DNA of 64,000 bases from Oleispira sp963851095 (lineage in GTDB: Bacteria > Pseudomonadota > Gammaproteobacteria > Pseudomonadales > Oceanobacteraceae): assembly GCA_963851095.1 (NCBI GenBank), contig CAWKOX010000008.1, positions 62,001 to 126,000 on the forward strand, in the 5' to 3' direction. Below the pieces are notes generated by a model. That model had not been told where the DNA came from. It did not search any database and saw only the letters and a program-made list of their open reading frames with translations. Position 1 is the stretch's first letter, and each line of letters starts with the position of its first letter. The position numbers were made by a program, and so were the translations under genes. Positions 37,744 through 48,080 of the stretch are shown here, one piece after another.

Positions 37744-38544
37744 ATGTTAACGATGCGAGTTACAAACAGGCTGATTGCGCTACTGCTTTCGTTGTTTATT
37801 ACGACCGTCTACAGCGCACATACGCTCGCCCAAGAGAAGATCACCATTGCCGTAGGCGACTGGCCGCCCTACTTATCCCAAGACCAAAAGCACAATGGCA
37901 TCGTTGCCCACCTGATTACCGATATTTTCTCTGCCATCGGTATTGATGTAACTATTACATTTTATCCATGGACCCGCGCTTATAATAAAACCAGAGATGG
38001 CCGATTTGCAGCGACAGCGATTTGGATGGAAAAAGAAGAGAGAAAAGCAGATTTTCTGTACAGTGATCCAGTACTGGTTGAAGAGTTTGTCTTCTTTCAC
38101 AAAAAAGACAAAAATTTTGATTGGTCTACGATTGATGACCTAGCTAAGCTTTCAATGGGCGGCATATATGCTTACAGCTATGGCCCACAGCTTGATAAGG
38201 CACTGAGCGATGGCAAAATTTTAATCGACCGAGTAAACCGCCCTAATCAAAACTTCAAAAGACTGCTTAAAAACCGAATAGACTTATTTCCGTTCGAGCT
38301 GAATGTCGGAAAATCCATACTTAAAAAACAATTCAGCCAAGCACAACAGCAACAGTTAACTTACCATGCTAAGCCTTACCTGAATAACTCCAGTTTTGTG
38401 TTATTTCCCAAGTCACTTAAAACAAGCCCTGCACTGTTGGAACGGTTTAACCAACAGCTTAAAAAAATCAAAGACAGCGGCGAATACGATGACTACTTCA
38501 AAAATCTAAAACAAGGCTATTACGACATCTCGCAATTACCCTAA
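37744..38544 (+). CDS. Periplasmic substrate-binding protein (PBP2, amino acid type)
   Basis: About 266 residues from the ATG at 37744 (another at 37753), chosen because a signal peptide with cleavage near TLA-QE begins there. Mature part: ITIAVGDWPPYLSQ, NGIVAHLITDIFSAIGIDVTITFYPWTRAYNKTRDG, typical of orphan SBP_bac_3 proteins. No ABC transporter genes adjoin, so it may be an orphan binding protein for a polar solute. Confidence 0.85.
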   Translation: MLTMRVTNRLIALLLSLFITTVYSAHTLAQEKITIAVGDWPPYLSQDQKHNGIVAHLITDIFSAIGIDVTITFYPWTRAYNKTRDGRFAATAIWMEKEERKADFLYSDPVLVEEFVFFHKKDKNFDWSTIDDLAKLSMGGIYAYSYGPQLDKALSDGKILIDRVNRPNQNFKRLLKNRIDLFPFELNVGKSILKKQFSQAQQQQLTYHAKPYLNNSSFVLFPKSLKTSPALLERFNQQLKKIKDSGEYDDYFKNLKQGYYDISQLP

Positions 38545-38595
38545 AAGCGTCCCTCTACAAATCAACGATCTAAAAAACGACAGCCAAAAAAGAGA

Positions 38596-39498
38596 TTAGC
38601 CAAATAGGTTTGACATAGCCTCATCAACCGTATCAAACTTAAAACGATAGCCCGCGTCTAAAGCCTTTGACGGTACAACCCTTTTCCCTGCTAATAGTAA
38701 TTCTTTACCCATTTGCCCCATCAGTGTTTTTACCATAAAGCCAGGCATCGGCAATACTGTAGGGCGTTTTAATGTTTTACCTAATGCTTTGGTAAATTCA
38801 GAATTTGTCACAGGATTTGGCGCTGTACCATTAATCGCGCCACTGACATTAGGCTGCGAAATGCAGAAACTGATCAGGCCGATTAGATCATCAATATGAA
38901 TCCAAGGCATCCACTGATTACCCGACCCTATAGCTCCCCCAAGCCCTAGTTTGAAGGGCAGTAACATTTTACTTAACGCACCGCCGTTGTGCCCTAATAC
39001 AATCCCAGTCCGTAACAAACAGGTTCTAATACCCAATGCCTCGGCTTGCAAAGCACTGGCCTCCCACTGCTGGCACAAGCGACTAGCAAAACTGCTATCA
39101 CCCAATGCGCTTTCATCAATTTTTGTATTCAGCGTTTCTGGGCTAGATTCAATACCATAAAAACCAATCGCCGAACCGCTGATAAATAATGCCGGCTTCT
39201 GTTCTAATTCAATAAAATACGAAATTAATTCTTCGGTGGTATCTAAACGACTGTGTAATATTTTTTCTTTTTGCTTGGTTGACCAGCGGTTATCGGCAAT
39301 CGGTTCGCCTGCCAGATTGATCACGACATCAAATACGGCATCCGTGCCCAGCTCGTTTAAATCGCTAATAGCGCTCATTCGCTTATCAACAACATTAGGC
39401 TGACGCGTTTTAACCACCAGCGTATGATTTTCTTTCAACAGGGTCTCGCATAACCGCGAGCCAATAAACCCCGTGCCACCAGTAATAAGTATATTCAT
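38596..39498 (-). CDS. TIGR01777-family epimerase (YfcH-like)
   Basis: 300 residues, extended SDR fold: NILITGGTGFIGSRLCETL at the N-terminus, VINLAGEPIADNRWS, FISGSAIGFYG (Ser/Tyr) and the DUF1731 C-terminal part with PMPGFMVKTLMGQMGKELLLAGKRVVPSKALDAGYRFKF. Substrate unknown. Convergent with the substrate-binding protein gene. Confidence 0.92.
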   Translation of the reverse strand: MNILITGGTGFIGSRLCETLLKENHTLVVKTRQPNVVDKRMSAISDLNELGTDAVFDVVINLAGEPIADNRWSTKQKEKILHSRLDTTEELISYFIELEQKPALFISGSAIGFYGIESSPETLNTKIDESALGDSSFASRLCQQWEASALQAEALGIRTCLLRTGIVLGHNGGALSKMLLPFKLGLGGAIGSGNQWMPWIHIDDLIGLISFCISQPNVSGAINGTAPNPVTNSEFTKALGKTLKRPTVLPMPGFMVKTLMGQMGKELLLAGKRVVPSKALDAGYRFKFDTVDEAMSNLFG

Positions 39499-39663
39499 CG
39501 AGCTACTCCCAAAATAATCGCTATCAACCTAAGCATCGAATACACGTCTGAATGCATTAATTATGAGATATACGCAGAAGATACAGTTATAGATCAGTTT
39601 TTAACCGAATGCATTACACAAGAAAAGTATTGTACCTTCAGGCTAAACAATAATGGATTTATA

Positions 39664-40191
39664 TTAAAATGGACTAAGAGTAATCACGAGCTGCTCGTTA
39701 TCAACCTTCAACGATTTCAATACCGACTTAGCCAAGCTGTGCTTCACATCATTATCTTTAAACTTATACACAGGATATCGAGACAACGCATTTGAAAGTG
39801 CTGTTTGAGCCAAGCCCTGAATATTAGGCATAAACTCAGCAGGTACATTTTCAATATCCAAGCGAACGATCTTAGGATTTTTGAAGTAGAACTCGCCTTT
39901 ATTTGGATTGTAATCCAAAGTACCTTTGATCATGACCTTACCACGCCCACCAATACCACCGGGCGCACTCGCATCGATGTTCGCCAAAATACCTATTTCA
40001 TCGGTATCTTTAATCAAATCGATCACCGGATTGGATACCTTAACCGTCACAAAATAACGCTTTTTCTCGATTGGCATAGAGGCTGAGACTCGTTCTTGAA
40101 TCTCTTGCTCAGTAATCACCTGAGTAAAATTAAACGCGAACGCCATCTGGCTCACGAGCGAAACCAACACAAACATCACACTACGAAACAT
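39664..40191 (-). CDS. DUF1439 exported protein (YceB-like)
   Basis: 175 residues from the ATG at 40191; an AAGGAA site 7 nt upstream supports this over the ATG at 40209. Signal peptide ends near AFA-FN. Mature domain resembles DUF1439 lipid-binding-like beta proteins (VNPVIDLIKD region, GTLDYNPNKGEFYFKNPKIVRL). No lipobox Cys, unlike E. coli YceB. Periplasmic; role unknown. Confidence 0.8.
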   Translation of the reverse strand: MFRSVMFVLVSLVSQMAFAFNFTQVITEQEIQERVSASMPIEKKRYFVTVKVSNPVIDLIKDTDEIGILANIDASAPGGIGGRGKVMIKGTLDYNPNKGEFYFKNPKIVRLDIENVPAEFMPNIQGLAQTALSNALSRYPVYKFKDNDVKHSLAKSVLKSLKVDNEQLVITLSPF

Positions 40192-40395
40192 ACATTTTCC
40201 TTTAAACATACTGGGCTTTTATTTTTAAGGGCGGAGTAATCGAACAAGCACTAATCAGTAAGGTTGAAATAAAAAAACAGGCATACGATTCTTCATACGC
40301 ATTCCACTTTAAGTCGAATTCATTTAACGTAATAGATCAGGCCACACTGCTGTTGAATTATTTTAACAGTCTAATATTGCTACGTTATAGAATAG

Positions 40396-40944
40396 TTATA
40401 ACAGTTTTGGTTCACTTTGTTGATACTTAGCCAATTCAATAACCTCATTAACAGACCATTGATCATCGGCATGAGCACCATACTTTACAGCCACAATCGT
40501 GCCTGTTTGATTAATTAAAAAATCAGCAGGCACACCCAGCTCGGCCTCTACGCTTTGAGGTATCCTCATCCCAAACGCTAGAATGCCTTTAAAGGCTTTT
40601 TGCATCACCCCAAAATTCAATAACGCCTTCCAAGAAGTATCAACGCCAAACGCTTTATACAACTTTCTAGAAGGGTCTGCGATAAGATCAAAAGGAACAT
40701 CAACCACACTGTCCAGCATAGCCTTTTGACTGGCATGAAAAACGACAACCTCATGGATATTGTTTGCTTTCAACTCCTCAGCACGTTTAAAAAACGACTG
40801 CAGATGAAGATTACACACAGGGCATCCTGCAAAGCGTCGAAACTGTAAATGAATAAACGTATCTTGCTGAGGAACAAACACAGAACCCTCATGAATATTC
40901 GTCCACTCCGTATTGGGTATAACATCACCGATCACTTTACGCAT
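40396..40944 (-). CDS. Peroxiredoxin-like protein
   Basis: 182 residues with an AhpC/TSA thioredoxin fold: QFRRFAGCPVCNLHLQSF places C41 and C44 as a C-x2-C pair, later VDVPFDLIADPSRKLYKAFGV and GVPADFLINQTGTI. The group reduces peroxides or acts as thiol reductase; here no signal peptide, so cytosolic. Confidence 0.85.
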   Translation of the reverse strand: MRKVIGDVIPNTEWTNIHEGSVFVPQQDTFIHLQFRRFAGCPVCNLHLQSFFKRAEELKANNIHEVVVFHASQKAMLDSVVDVPFDLIADPSRKLYKAFGVDTSWKALLNFGVMQKAFKGILAFGMRIPQSVEAELGVPADFLINQTGTIVAVKYGAHADDQWSVNEVIELAKYQQSEPKLL

Positions 40945-41032
40945 TATAGCTACCTGGCCTTATAAGTATGAATTTTAAGCTTCAGTAAAACATTAAAATT
41001 GAATGAGGGGTTAAAATCAGAAAAGTAAAAAC

Positions 41033-41569
41033 CTAAAACGATGAATTAGGCTCTTTTAAAAATGCTAATTCTTCAGTAGTAGACTCACGCCCTAAAATGC
41101 CATTACGATGCGGATAACGGCCAAAGCGATCGATAATGGCCTTATGCATCACTTCATAGCGATTAACATTGTCGTCGACATACTTAGTAAATAATGGCTC
41201 AGCATATTGATGAATCAACTTCGATTCACTGTGCATAAAGGGCATTAATAGAAATTGAAGTTCAACTTGGCTAAAGTCATCTAAAATACCCACACTAACC
41301 GCCTCTTGAGCTAATACCAAAGCCATAGGATCATGAGCAAAAGACTCAGGAGTATCGCGATAGATGTTGCGAGAGAACTGATCTAATACAATAATTTCAG
41401 CCAAACGCCCTTTCGCAGTTGAACGCCATGAATAACACTCACCAGCCCCTGCTTGCTTCACTAAACGACCAAAGCGCTGACTAATCTCTTCATCAACATT
41501 TAAATCTTTCACAAACCATTGTGGCTTACCGACTTCATTAAACCAAAACTCTAATACTTCATTTTGCAT
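41033..41569 (-). CDS. DUF924 family protein
   Basis: 178 residues from the ATG at 41569, where AGGA lies 8 nt upstream and the family's opening (VLEFWFNEVGKPQWFVKD) follows; an in-frame ATG at 41632, just 1 bp from the DUF1569 stop, is the alternative. Also LAEIIVLDQFSRNIYRDT and FMHSESKLIHQ. Helical TPR-like fold, function unknown. Confidence 0.88.
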   Translation of the reverse strand: MQNEVLEFWFNEVGKPQWFVKDLNVDEEISQRFGRLVKQAGAGECYSWRSTAKGRLAEIIVLDQFSRNIYRDTPESFAHDPMALVLAQEAVSVGILDDFSQVELQFLLMPFMHSESKLIHQYAEPLFTKYVDDNVNRYEVMHKAIIDRFGRYPHRNGILGRESTTEELAFLKEPNSSF

Positions 41570-41633
41570 TTTAACATTCCTGTGTAGCAGTACTGTATCA
41601 CTATCTAACCCCGTATTAGCGGTATCAGCCATC

Positions 41634-42167
41634 TCACCCTATTGTTAATTCAACTTCCTGTAAATGATTATTGAAATGCATCACATGTGCCATTTCATAT
41701 TGCTGTTTAGTTAACGGCCCATAGGCAAAATGAGGGGCCAAAGCACCCTCGTATTCTTTAAAGTCTATTAGTGATTGCTTAAAGCGATCAAATGCAACAG
41801 CGATATTCCCTTCATTGGAAAAGTCCGGTGCTCCAGGAATAGCTTCATCTAGTGCATGGGTCATTTTTCTTTTTGAACTGAATAGAGAAAAAGCCGTTTT
41901 ACCCACAGTATTTTTGAAAACGTCAGACTTATGCACAGGATACCCCAGCATTGAATACTCAACACTTTGCGCACAATGCGTGAACACTTGATACAGGTTC
42001 CAGTCACCGGTAGTTCTTGGATTTTGCTTCATAAGCTTATTTAACTTCGAAAGCGCAAAATCAATATCCAGAGGCTCTTGGTGCTGATCGATAGCCAGCC
42101 AAGTTGCGCCACCACTTATAAAAACCCCACTGGCGATAGACCCCAATATAAATACTCTTCGATTCAT
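41634..42167 (-). CDS. DUF1569 (DinB-superfamily) exported protein
   Basis: 177 residues; a Tat-like or Sec N-terminus (NRRVFILGSIASGVFISGG) precedes a DinB-like helical domain with WNLYQVFTHCAQSVEYSM and AHVMHFNNHLQ carrying putative metal-binding His. Immediately upstream of the DUF924 gene on the same strand. Confidence 0.8.
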   Translation of the reverse strand: MNRRVFILGSIASGVFISGGATWLAIDQHQEPLDIDFALSKLNKLMKQNPRTTGDWNLYQVFTHCAQSVEYSMLGYPVHKSDVFKNTVGKTAFSLFSSKRKMTHALDEAIPGAPDFSNEGNIAVAFDRFKQSLIDFKEYEGALAPHFAYGPLTKQQYEMAHVMHFNNHLQEVELTIG

Positions 42168-42339
42168 AAATATACCTGTTGGCGACTAAGCCTTGTGATG
42201 ATGATATTAAAAATATTAACCCGTTTTGATACTCCTTTCACTATATCAACATCTCAATACCTCAATGCTTCTGTGCAAGGCAAGCACAAGACTTACTCGC
42301 AATAGGCGCGAATAGTCGATATTAGGGCTAATTGTTTGC

Positions 42340-43206
42340 TTAAGGCTTGAGACTTACATCATCAATCAATTGAATAAGATCGTTGATTTCGCCTTTAAAG
42401 TACGTCACTTGAGTGTCGCTTAGGCTCGTTGTGATTTGTTGCAGCATGCTCAATAACAACTGGCGGTTATGGGGATAAGCTTCTAACAAAGTATCAGACT
42501 TAAATTGATCCGGGTTATCCATTATTTTAAACAACTGAGTTGTTAACTTTTCTGACAGCTCTTCTGTTAGCTCTGCATTAGTGTTAGATACAAACGATTT
42601 TTTCATCGCCGTTTGCAGTTTAACATTACTATCAAACCATTCTTGTTCCGTTATTATTGCCTGTTCAACAAAGATAGCCGCATAGATTTTCTGCTGTTTG
42701 CTTACCGAACCTAAATAATTTTCTAACGTTTCCAATAATCCATCAAGTCGATCTTCTCGGTATTCTTTGATGGTTTTTTCATTAAAATCCTCGAGCCTTT
42801 CTTTGCTATTATCCTCCAATTTCGCGAACAAATAATTCACCTGGTATTGATCTAGTTGAGGCGCAAACGTCGCAGCACGAATACTCAATTCACGTCGTAA
42901 TCGCTGCCAATGATCTGTTATTTGATTGAAGTGCTTTAGCCAAGTTTGTTCAGATATAGGAAGGTGATCAAGATCGTTTGAAAGATCCACTAATTGCTGC
43001 CGATACTGCAATAATTGCGTTTCTCGGTGCCACTTTAATACTGATTTTAACTCAATATCTAGATTTTGATTTTGATCTCTCGACAAATCTACATAATCAT
43101 CAATGTACCATTGAGCCAACCAATCGGCATTATTGTAGGCAAACTTAGACGAGCACCCTTGTACAAATGCAATTATTAACAATAAAACGATTAACTTATA
43201 TTTCAT
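42340..43206 (-). CDS. DUF6279-like lipoprotein
   Basis: 288 residues from the ATG at 43206, with lipobox FVQGC followed by SSKFAYNNADWLAQWYIDDYVDL, the opening of DUF6279 lipoproteins. The rest is helical and charged. Probably in the envelope; function unknown. It is the last ordinary gene before the cassette array. Confidence 0.85.
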   Translation of the reverse strand: MKYKLIVLLLIIAFVQGCSSKFAYNNADWLAQWYIDDYVDLSRDQNQNLDIELKSVLKWHRETQLLQYRQQLVDLSNDLDHLPISEQTWLKHFNQITDHWQRLRRELSIRAATFAPQLDQYQVNYLFAKLEDNSKERLEDFNEKTIKEYREDRLDGLLETLENYLGSVSKQQKIYAAIFVEQAIITEQEWFDSNVKLQTAMKKSFVSNTNAELTEELSEKLTTQLFKIMDNPDQFKSDTLLEAYPHNRQLLLSMLQQITTSLSDTQVTYFKGEINDLIQLIDDVSLKP

Positions 43207-43289
43207 TACTACTGCCAATCAACTGCGTTTATTTCATTAGTATATCGGATAGTCATATATTCACTCTAATTGCTAACACTTTTATAGAC

Positions 43290-43372
43290 GGCGCACGTAT
43301 TTTTTTGTGGGGCGGTGAAACGCAGTGAGGTACGAGCGCAGTTTAACCGTCCCTGCACCGTAGGTGTTAACT
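43290..43372 (-). repeat. Degenerate attC-like site at the distal end of the array
   Basis: Shares the body of the 45041 attC (GTGGGGCGGTGAAACG, AGTTTAACCGTCCC, GCACCGTAGGTG) but the TAACGC core is replaced by GCGCACG. It ends GTGTTAAC. Probably the worn-out terminal attC, cut off from its cassette by the IS30 insertion. Confidence 0.65.
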
Positions 43373-44462
43373 TGGCCGAATTCATATACTAACCGCGACA
43401 ACTTTTAAAATTAGAGAGATGAGCTGTAATATCAGTATTTTTTCACTCCCGCCAAGAAGTAGAAAAAGTATATGAAATATCAACAACTCACCTCAGAAGA
43501 TAGGTATATCTTAGCTGCCCTTAGAAGACAAGGAATTTCCATATCTGCAATTGCAGAGGAGCTTGGAAAACACCGCAGCACAATATATCGTGAGATAAAC
43601 CGTAATAGCTGCCACATAATTGATGGTTCGTATCGCCCCAGTAAGGCCCAGCGACGAACCGTTGCTAGACGACGCAGATCACGTAGAAATACGCATTTCT
43701 CAGACGATGATTTTGCATTAGTGAAAAGCTTATTGCTAAAGAAATGGTCACCTGAGCAAGTGGTTGGCTATATACGCCGTTACAAGCTTCTTCCTCGGCC
43801 TATGAGCCATGAGACTATTTACAAATATATTTGGCGAGATAAGCGCTTAGGCGGATCACTATGGGAACACTTGCGCCAGTCTTCTAAAATAAGAAGGAAG
43901 CGCTACAAGGCTTATGACAGCCGTGGCCGATTAGCCAACAAACGTCATATCTCGGAGCGACCAGAGACTGTTGAAAGCCGAAGGTATAAAGGCCACTGGG
44001 AAATAGATACTGTACATGGAAAAGGAAGTTCAGATTGCATCGTGACTCTTCTAGAACGAAAAAGTGGTTTCGTGATGATAGGAAAGTTACTGAATAAGAC
44101 AACGGCTCAGCTGAGTAAGAAAACTAAAAATCTAATAAAGCGTTGCCCAGCAGAATTTAAAACGATTACAGCAGACAACGGCACAGAGTTTCATCAATAT
44201 TTAAAAATTGAAGAAGTATCTCCAGTTAAGTTTTACTTTGCTAATCCATATCACTCATGGGAAAGAGGCAGCAACGAAAATGTTAATGGGTTAATTCGAC
44301 AATATTTACCTAAGGGAACATCAATGCATAAGCTGACTCAAGTTCAATGCGACACGATTGCCAGGAAATTAAATGAAAGACCTAGAAAGCGTCACAACTA
44401 TAAAACACCAGAGGAATTGTTTTATGCTTAATAGCTATGACTGTCGCACTTTAAACTTGATA
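43373..44462 (+). mobile_element. IS30-family insertion sequence (ends approximate)
   Basis: A complete transposase gene bounded by the distal attC remnant and the end of the GNAT cassette gene. I could not resolve clear terminal inverted repeats; GCGACA occurs near both ends in inverted orientation. Insertion separated the GNAT gene from its attC. Confidence 0.7.
43472..44431 (+). CDS. IS30-family transposase
   Basis: 319 residues: N-terminal HTH (QLTSEDRYILAALRRQGISIS, HRSTIYREINRN), then the DDE domain with GHWEIDTVHGKG (first Asp), TADNGTEFHQYL (second Asp) and HSWERGSNENVNGLIRQYLPKG (Glu). Intact frame, so possibly active. Confidence 0.96.
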   Translation: MKYQQLTSEDRYILAALRRQGISISAIAEELGKHRSTIYREINRNSCHIIDGSYRPSKAQRRTVARRRRSRRNTHFSDDDFALVKSLLLKKWSPEQVVGYIRRYKLLPRPMSHETIYKYIWRDKRLGGSLWEHLRQSSKIRRKRYKAYDSRGRLANKRHISERPETVESRRYKGHWEIDTVHGKGSSDCIVTLLERKSGFVMIGKLLNKTTAQLSKKTKNLIKRCPAEFKTITADNGTEFHQYLKIEEVSPVKFYFANPYHSWERGSNENVNGLIRQYLPKGTSMHKLTQVQCDTIARKLNERPRKRHNYKTPEELFYA

Positions 44463-45020
44463 CTAGGTTTCATTGAACTCAGGTTTTAATAAACCATAAC
44501 ATTTCAAATCGTGAAATTCATTTTTCCAGTAACCACTTGCACGACGGATACCTTCTTCTTTGAAGCCAAGCTTTTTCAGCACAGACTCTGAGGCACCATT
44601 GCCAAGCATAGTATCACCTTGGATTCTATGAAGCTCACCAAATGGTAGTTGATTTAAAAAGGCTGAATCAATGATTTTGTATAAAGCTTCTGTGGCATAG
44701 CCGAATCCCCAATACTTAGAAGATAACTCGTAACCTATACCAGCATTCTTCATCTTTTGGTTCCATGAATTAAAGCCGCAGGTGCCAATTAACTTACCAG
44801 TGTCTTTTATACGAATAGCCCACCTAATACCAACAGCCTCAGTGAAGCGAGAATTGAAGAATTCAATTAATTTTAACGATTGATCTTCAGAATCATAAAC
44901 GTCTATATCATAAAATTTGATAACGTCTTTATCTGAAAAAATATTTAATAATGCTGGACTATCTTCCACTGATAGCTTGGTAAGCATTAAACGAGATGTT
45001 TCTAACTCTGGGAAATCCAC
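44463..45020 (-). CDS. GNAT N-acetyltransferase (RimJ/RimL-like), cassette gene
   Basis: 185 residues: ELETSRLMLTKLSVEDSPAL opening, GYELSSKYWGFGYATEALYKII acetyl-CoA loop and NGASESVLKKLGFKEEGIRR, all typical of the RimJ/RimL group. It may acetylate a protein N-terminus, an antibiotic or another amine. It is the last cassette; its 3' end abuts the IS30 element. Confidence 0.88.
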   Translation of the reverse strand: MDFPELETSRLMLTKLSVEDSPALLNIFSDKDVIKFYDIDVYDSEDQSLKLIEFFNSRFTEAVGIRWAIRIKDTGKLIGTCGFNSWNQKMKNAGIGYELSSKYWGFGYATEALYKIIDSAFLNQLPFGELHRIQGDTMLGNGASESVLKKLGFKEEGIRRASGYWKNEFHDLKCYGLLKPEFNET

Positions 45021-45040
45021 CTAAATCCTCCATGAAATAT

Positions 45041-45135
45041 AACGCTTTTGTTGTGGGGCGGTGAAACGTAGCGAGGAACGAGCGAAGTTTAACCGTCCCA
45101 GCACCGCAGGTGCGAACACCAACTTTTTGTTAAGA
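45041..45135 (-). repeat. attC site 1
   Basis: AACGCTTTTGTTGTGGGGCGGTG at the left; ends CTTTTTGTTAAGA. The body pairs GTGGGGCGGTGAAACG with the CACCAAC side. Belongs to the HEAT-like cassette, whose stop is at 45130. Confidence 0.85.
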
Positions 45136-46146
45136 GGCATTTTTCAGCCTTTCTAATTTCTTCAAAGCAAATAGCCCCCTTTCTGATACAGCATCAGATT
45201 TATCTGATGCGAACTTTTCTGCATATTCCCTAGCGATAACATCTAGAGTTTCTATTTCCTGAATCAAAATTTCGGCTGAAATTCGACGAACAATTGACGA
45301 TCGGTCTTCCGCTGACCTTTTCACTAAATCAATCAATGCTATATGTACGTCTATCTTTCGCTCAGAGACAATAGGCTTTAGTCTACCTTTGCAATACCGT
45401 ATGTCAGTCCACTCCCACTTCCGACCTTCAATCCATCTAATTCGACCTTCGTACAAACTACGATAAGCCTTCGCTCGGACCGAAGGTTGAATAGCAAGAC
45501 TAGCAATTTCTTCAATATTGCCATCTAGGATTGGCGTACGACCAAGCTGCGAATAAAGTGATGGCATTGGTCCTGATATCGATGAAATTAATTTATGCCT
45601 CAGCGAAATTGCTATTTCATCTTCACAAATAACTTGTAAAAGAACTTTTTTGTCGGCTTCCTCAATCCTACCCCACGAATTCCAGTTAAACAGTGCAATG
45701 CAAAGGGCTTCAACTACATGATCTGGATTAGACGCTTTAGCAATATCCAGTAATTTTTCTCGTGCAGCTTCACGTACTTCAGGAACCCAATCATTAAGCC
45801 TACGAACAATAAGTGAAAAGAAGAATGTATTTGGGGCTGCTCCAGATAATGTTCGTAAAGTTTTTTCACGTCGGTATCCATCCCAGCTAATTAGGTCTAA
45901 CCAAGTTAATAATTCATTAGGCTTTGACCATATTTTCCACATAGGTGAAGTGGTTTCCCTAAGAGCTATGGAGAACTCAGAACGAATTAATCGCTCCCAA
46001 TAGTCGAAACTTGAAAGAGGTAATTCAGATGTTACATCAACTAGCGCAGACATATCTGCTACGACAGTTCGGCCCGACTTAATCGAGCTAGCAAACTCCT
46101 TCACAGCAAATTTAACTTTATCTTCCATAATTTTCGATTCTTGCAC
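45130..46146 (-). CDS. HEAT-repeat-like cassette protein
   Basis: 338 residues, all helical, with repeating patterns such as VPEVREAAREKLLDIA and RSSIVRRISAEILIQEIE that look like HEAT/ARM repeats. No enzyme motif. Such folds commonly scaffold protein contacts. Unusually long for a cassette gene. Start chosen at the first ATG after the attC core; an in-frame ATG at 46128 (MEDKVKF) is an alternative. Confidence 0.65.
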   Translation of the reverse strand: MQESKIMEDKVKFAVKEFASSIKSGRTVVADMSALVDVTSELPLSSFDYWERLIRSEFSIALRETTSPMWKIWSKPNELLTWLDLISWDGYRREKTLRTLSGAAPNTFFFSLIVRRLNDWVPEVREAAREKLLDIAKASNPDHVVEALCIALFNWNSWGRIEEADKKVLLQVICEDEIAISLRHKLISSISGPMPSLYSQLGRTPILDGNIEEIASLAIQPSVRAKAYRSLYEGRIRWIEGRKWEWTDIRYCKGRLKPIVSERKIDVHIALIDLVKRSAEDRSSIVRRISAEILIQEIETLDVIAREYAEKFASDKSDAVSERGLFALKKLERLKNAS

Positions 46147-46162
46147 CTACTATTTGCCTCTT

Positions 46163-47992
46163 AACGAGGGTGTAGAAAAATACGATATTTAGACATGTTT
46201 CCCTACTCCTCAAAAATTCCGTTTAATTTGCTCTGTTTTATTGAGTTTTATAATATTGGCAATGATATTCGAGCATATCGTTCATATTGTCAAACATGAG
46301 TTCAGTCTGCTCTAAATTCGATCATTCAGAGCCTCTGATAACACCTTACTAGGCCCAACTCTCTACTTCACTATTCTTCCACAGCTTCTCTATATTGTGC
46401 ACCATGCAGTACATTAACCACTGTGCAGTCGCTTTCACTTCGCCTCGTAAACCTATTCGGTTCAAACCTTTATTGCTGGTAATATTCCCGAATACTGGTT
46501 CAATTGTCCACATTCTTCGGCTGTACATACGACGACCTTCTGGGCTATCGATCTTTTGCTTCATTAGATCAAGGCACGTTATTTTTTCCTGCCCTTCATT
46601 TAAGAATGATACCTGCCTTCCTTTTTCTTTGACTGGGTTTCTCATGCACTTCGATTGCATACTGCAATTTCGACAATCTTCTAGCTCACCACGAAAGCGA
46701 GTATAAAACCCTTTTACACCTTCATAATCATCACCTAAAAACTTCAACTTTTTTCCCGCAGGACATATACAGGTGTTACTAGAAAATTAACTTTAAATTC
46801 TGAGCTATGCATAGCCATATTAGTTTTTGCTTTATCTTTCCGAGTCTTTTTCCTTAACTCTTTGTGCTTCTTATAAAAGTCAGAATCTGAAAACACAGGG
46901 TTACGTTTTCTAAATTGATTATCAGGGACCACGGCATTAATATTTTCATCAAATAAATACTGCATGGTAGCTTCACTTGAAAAACCAGTATCAGCAGTAA
47001 GAACTAAAGACGGTTTGAAAATACCATCACCAAAGTTCTTCTTAATACCTTCAACCATGGGTTTTAATGTAGCCTGTTCTTGTCCCATACCAAAAGCTTG
47101 AGCATGAACGATTATCTGATGTTTTTCATCAGCAGCAGTGACGCAAGCCATTCCCTGAATCGTTCCTTTACTCGTTGTCATTTTTGCAGATTGATTATCC
47201 GTAATATTACTTTGTACTTCTTGCTTGCGCCGACCTTGTCCCATACGAGGTTCGTTCGTTGATAAGAAATCATCTATTTTTCTAGCGTTTTTCATCAATG
47301 TATCGATAGTCTTCTGTTGATCCGCAGGCATTTTATTTCCTGAGTCTTTATCGCTATCGTTTGATAGATGCTTATCTATTATTTTCTTAGCAGCTTCTTT
47401 TAGCTTATCTGATTTCTTACGCAGTTCTTTGTGAGAGCCACTCCATTGTTTCGAGGCATTGGTTGGTAATTTACAACCATCAATCGCAAAATGTTCTTTA
47501 CCGATCAATCCACTTTTATCACAGATTAGTAGGACCTTATGAAATAAATGACCCATTGCTTCACAGTTAGAACTGACGAAGTTAGCAATCGTTGTGAAGT
47601 GTGGCTGACGACCTGCCGCTAAGGCGATGAACTTTAAATCTGTTTTACATAAGCGTTCAATTACACGGCTCGAAGTATGCCCACGATAGTAAGCGTAAAA
47701 AATAACACGCAACAACAACGCAGGTGGATAAGCCTTGCGGCCTACGTTTTTATTTTTATAGCGAGCATAGAAATCAGAGACGATCTCATCATTTTCGAGC
47801 AAGTAATAAAGGCAATACTCAAACGTATTATTGCCTAGAACTTCTAAATAATTGATATCAAAGAAAACGCTTTGATTGAGATTGTCATCGAGGAAATTGG
47901 ACATGAAATAATCAGGTAAACGGTAAAGAACTATTTTACCTGATTTATTGAGCTAGATTGAGGGGTTTTTCTATTTTTCTACAGCCTGAACG
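46163..47992 (-). mobile_element. IS1182-family element, copy 1 (with 4-bp target duplication)
   Basis: Element 46167-47988 (1822 bp) with terminal inverted repeats AGGGTGTAGAAAAATA and, at the right end, the complement of AGGCTGTAGAAAAATA. AACG at 46163-46166 and 47989-47992 is an apparent target duplication. AACG is the core of an attC site. One base shorter than copy 2 because of a deletion in the transposase gene. Confidence 0.9.
46349..47904 (-). pseudogene. IS1182-family transposase, frameshifted
   Basis: Same protein as in copy 2 but a 1-nt deletion near 46785 (GAAAATTAAC against GAAAAGCTAAC in copy 2) splits it: the first 386 codons (46744-47904) end in an aberrant tail, and the last part (46349-46747) is in another frame. 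Several amino acid differences from copy 2 in the Lys-rich linker show that the copies have diverged. Probably non-autonomous. Confidence 0.9.
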
Positions 47993-48080
47993 CCGGCAAC
48001 AACGGCAAGAAAAACTGGCGCTTAAGTTGCTCCGCAATTTGAGTGACAGGTTTGACTGTCCGCTTGCTTGCCCTTGTTAG
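47989..48080 (-). repeat. attC site 2, split by IS1182 copy 1
   Basis: AACGCCGGCAACAACGGC to CTTGCCCTTGTTAG. The outer core TTAACG remains on the far side of the IS at 46161-46166. Belongs to the amidase/lipoprotein cassette. Confidence 0.8.

Noticed and set aside
46395..46706. 103-residue plus-strand frame in IS1182 copy 1, also at 52711-53022
   Set aside because: Antisense of the transposase C-terminal domain; present in both copies only because the IS is repeated.
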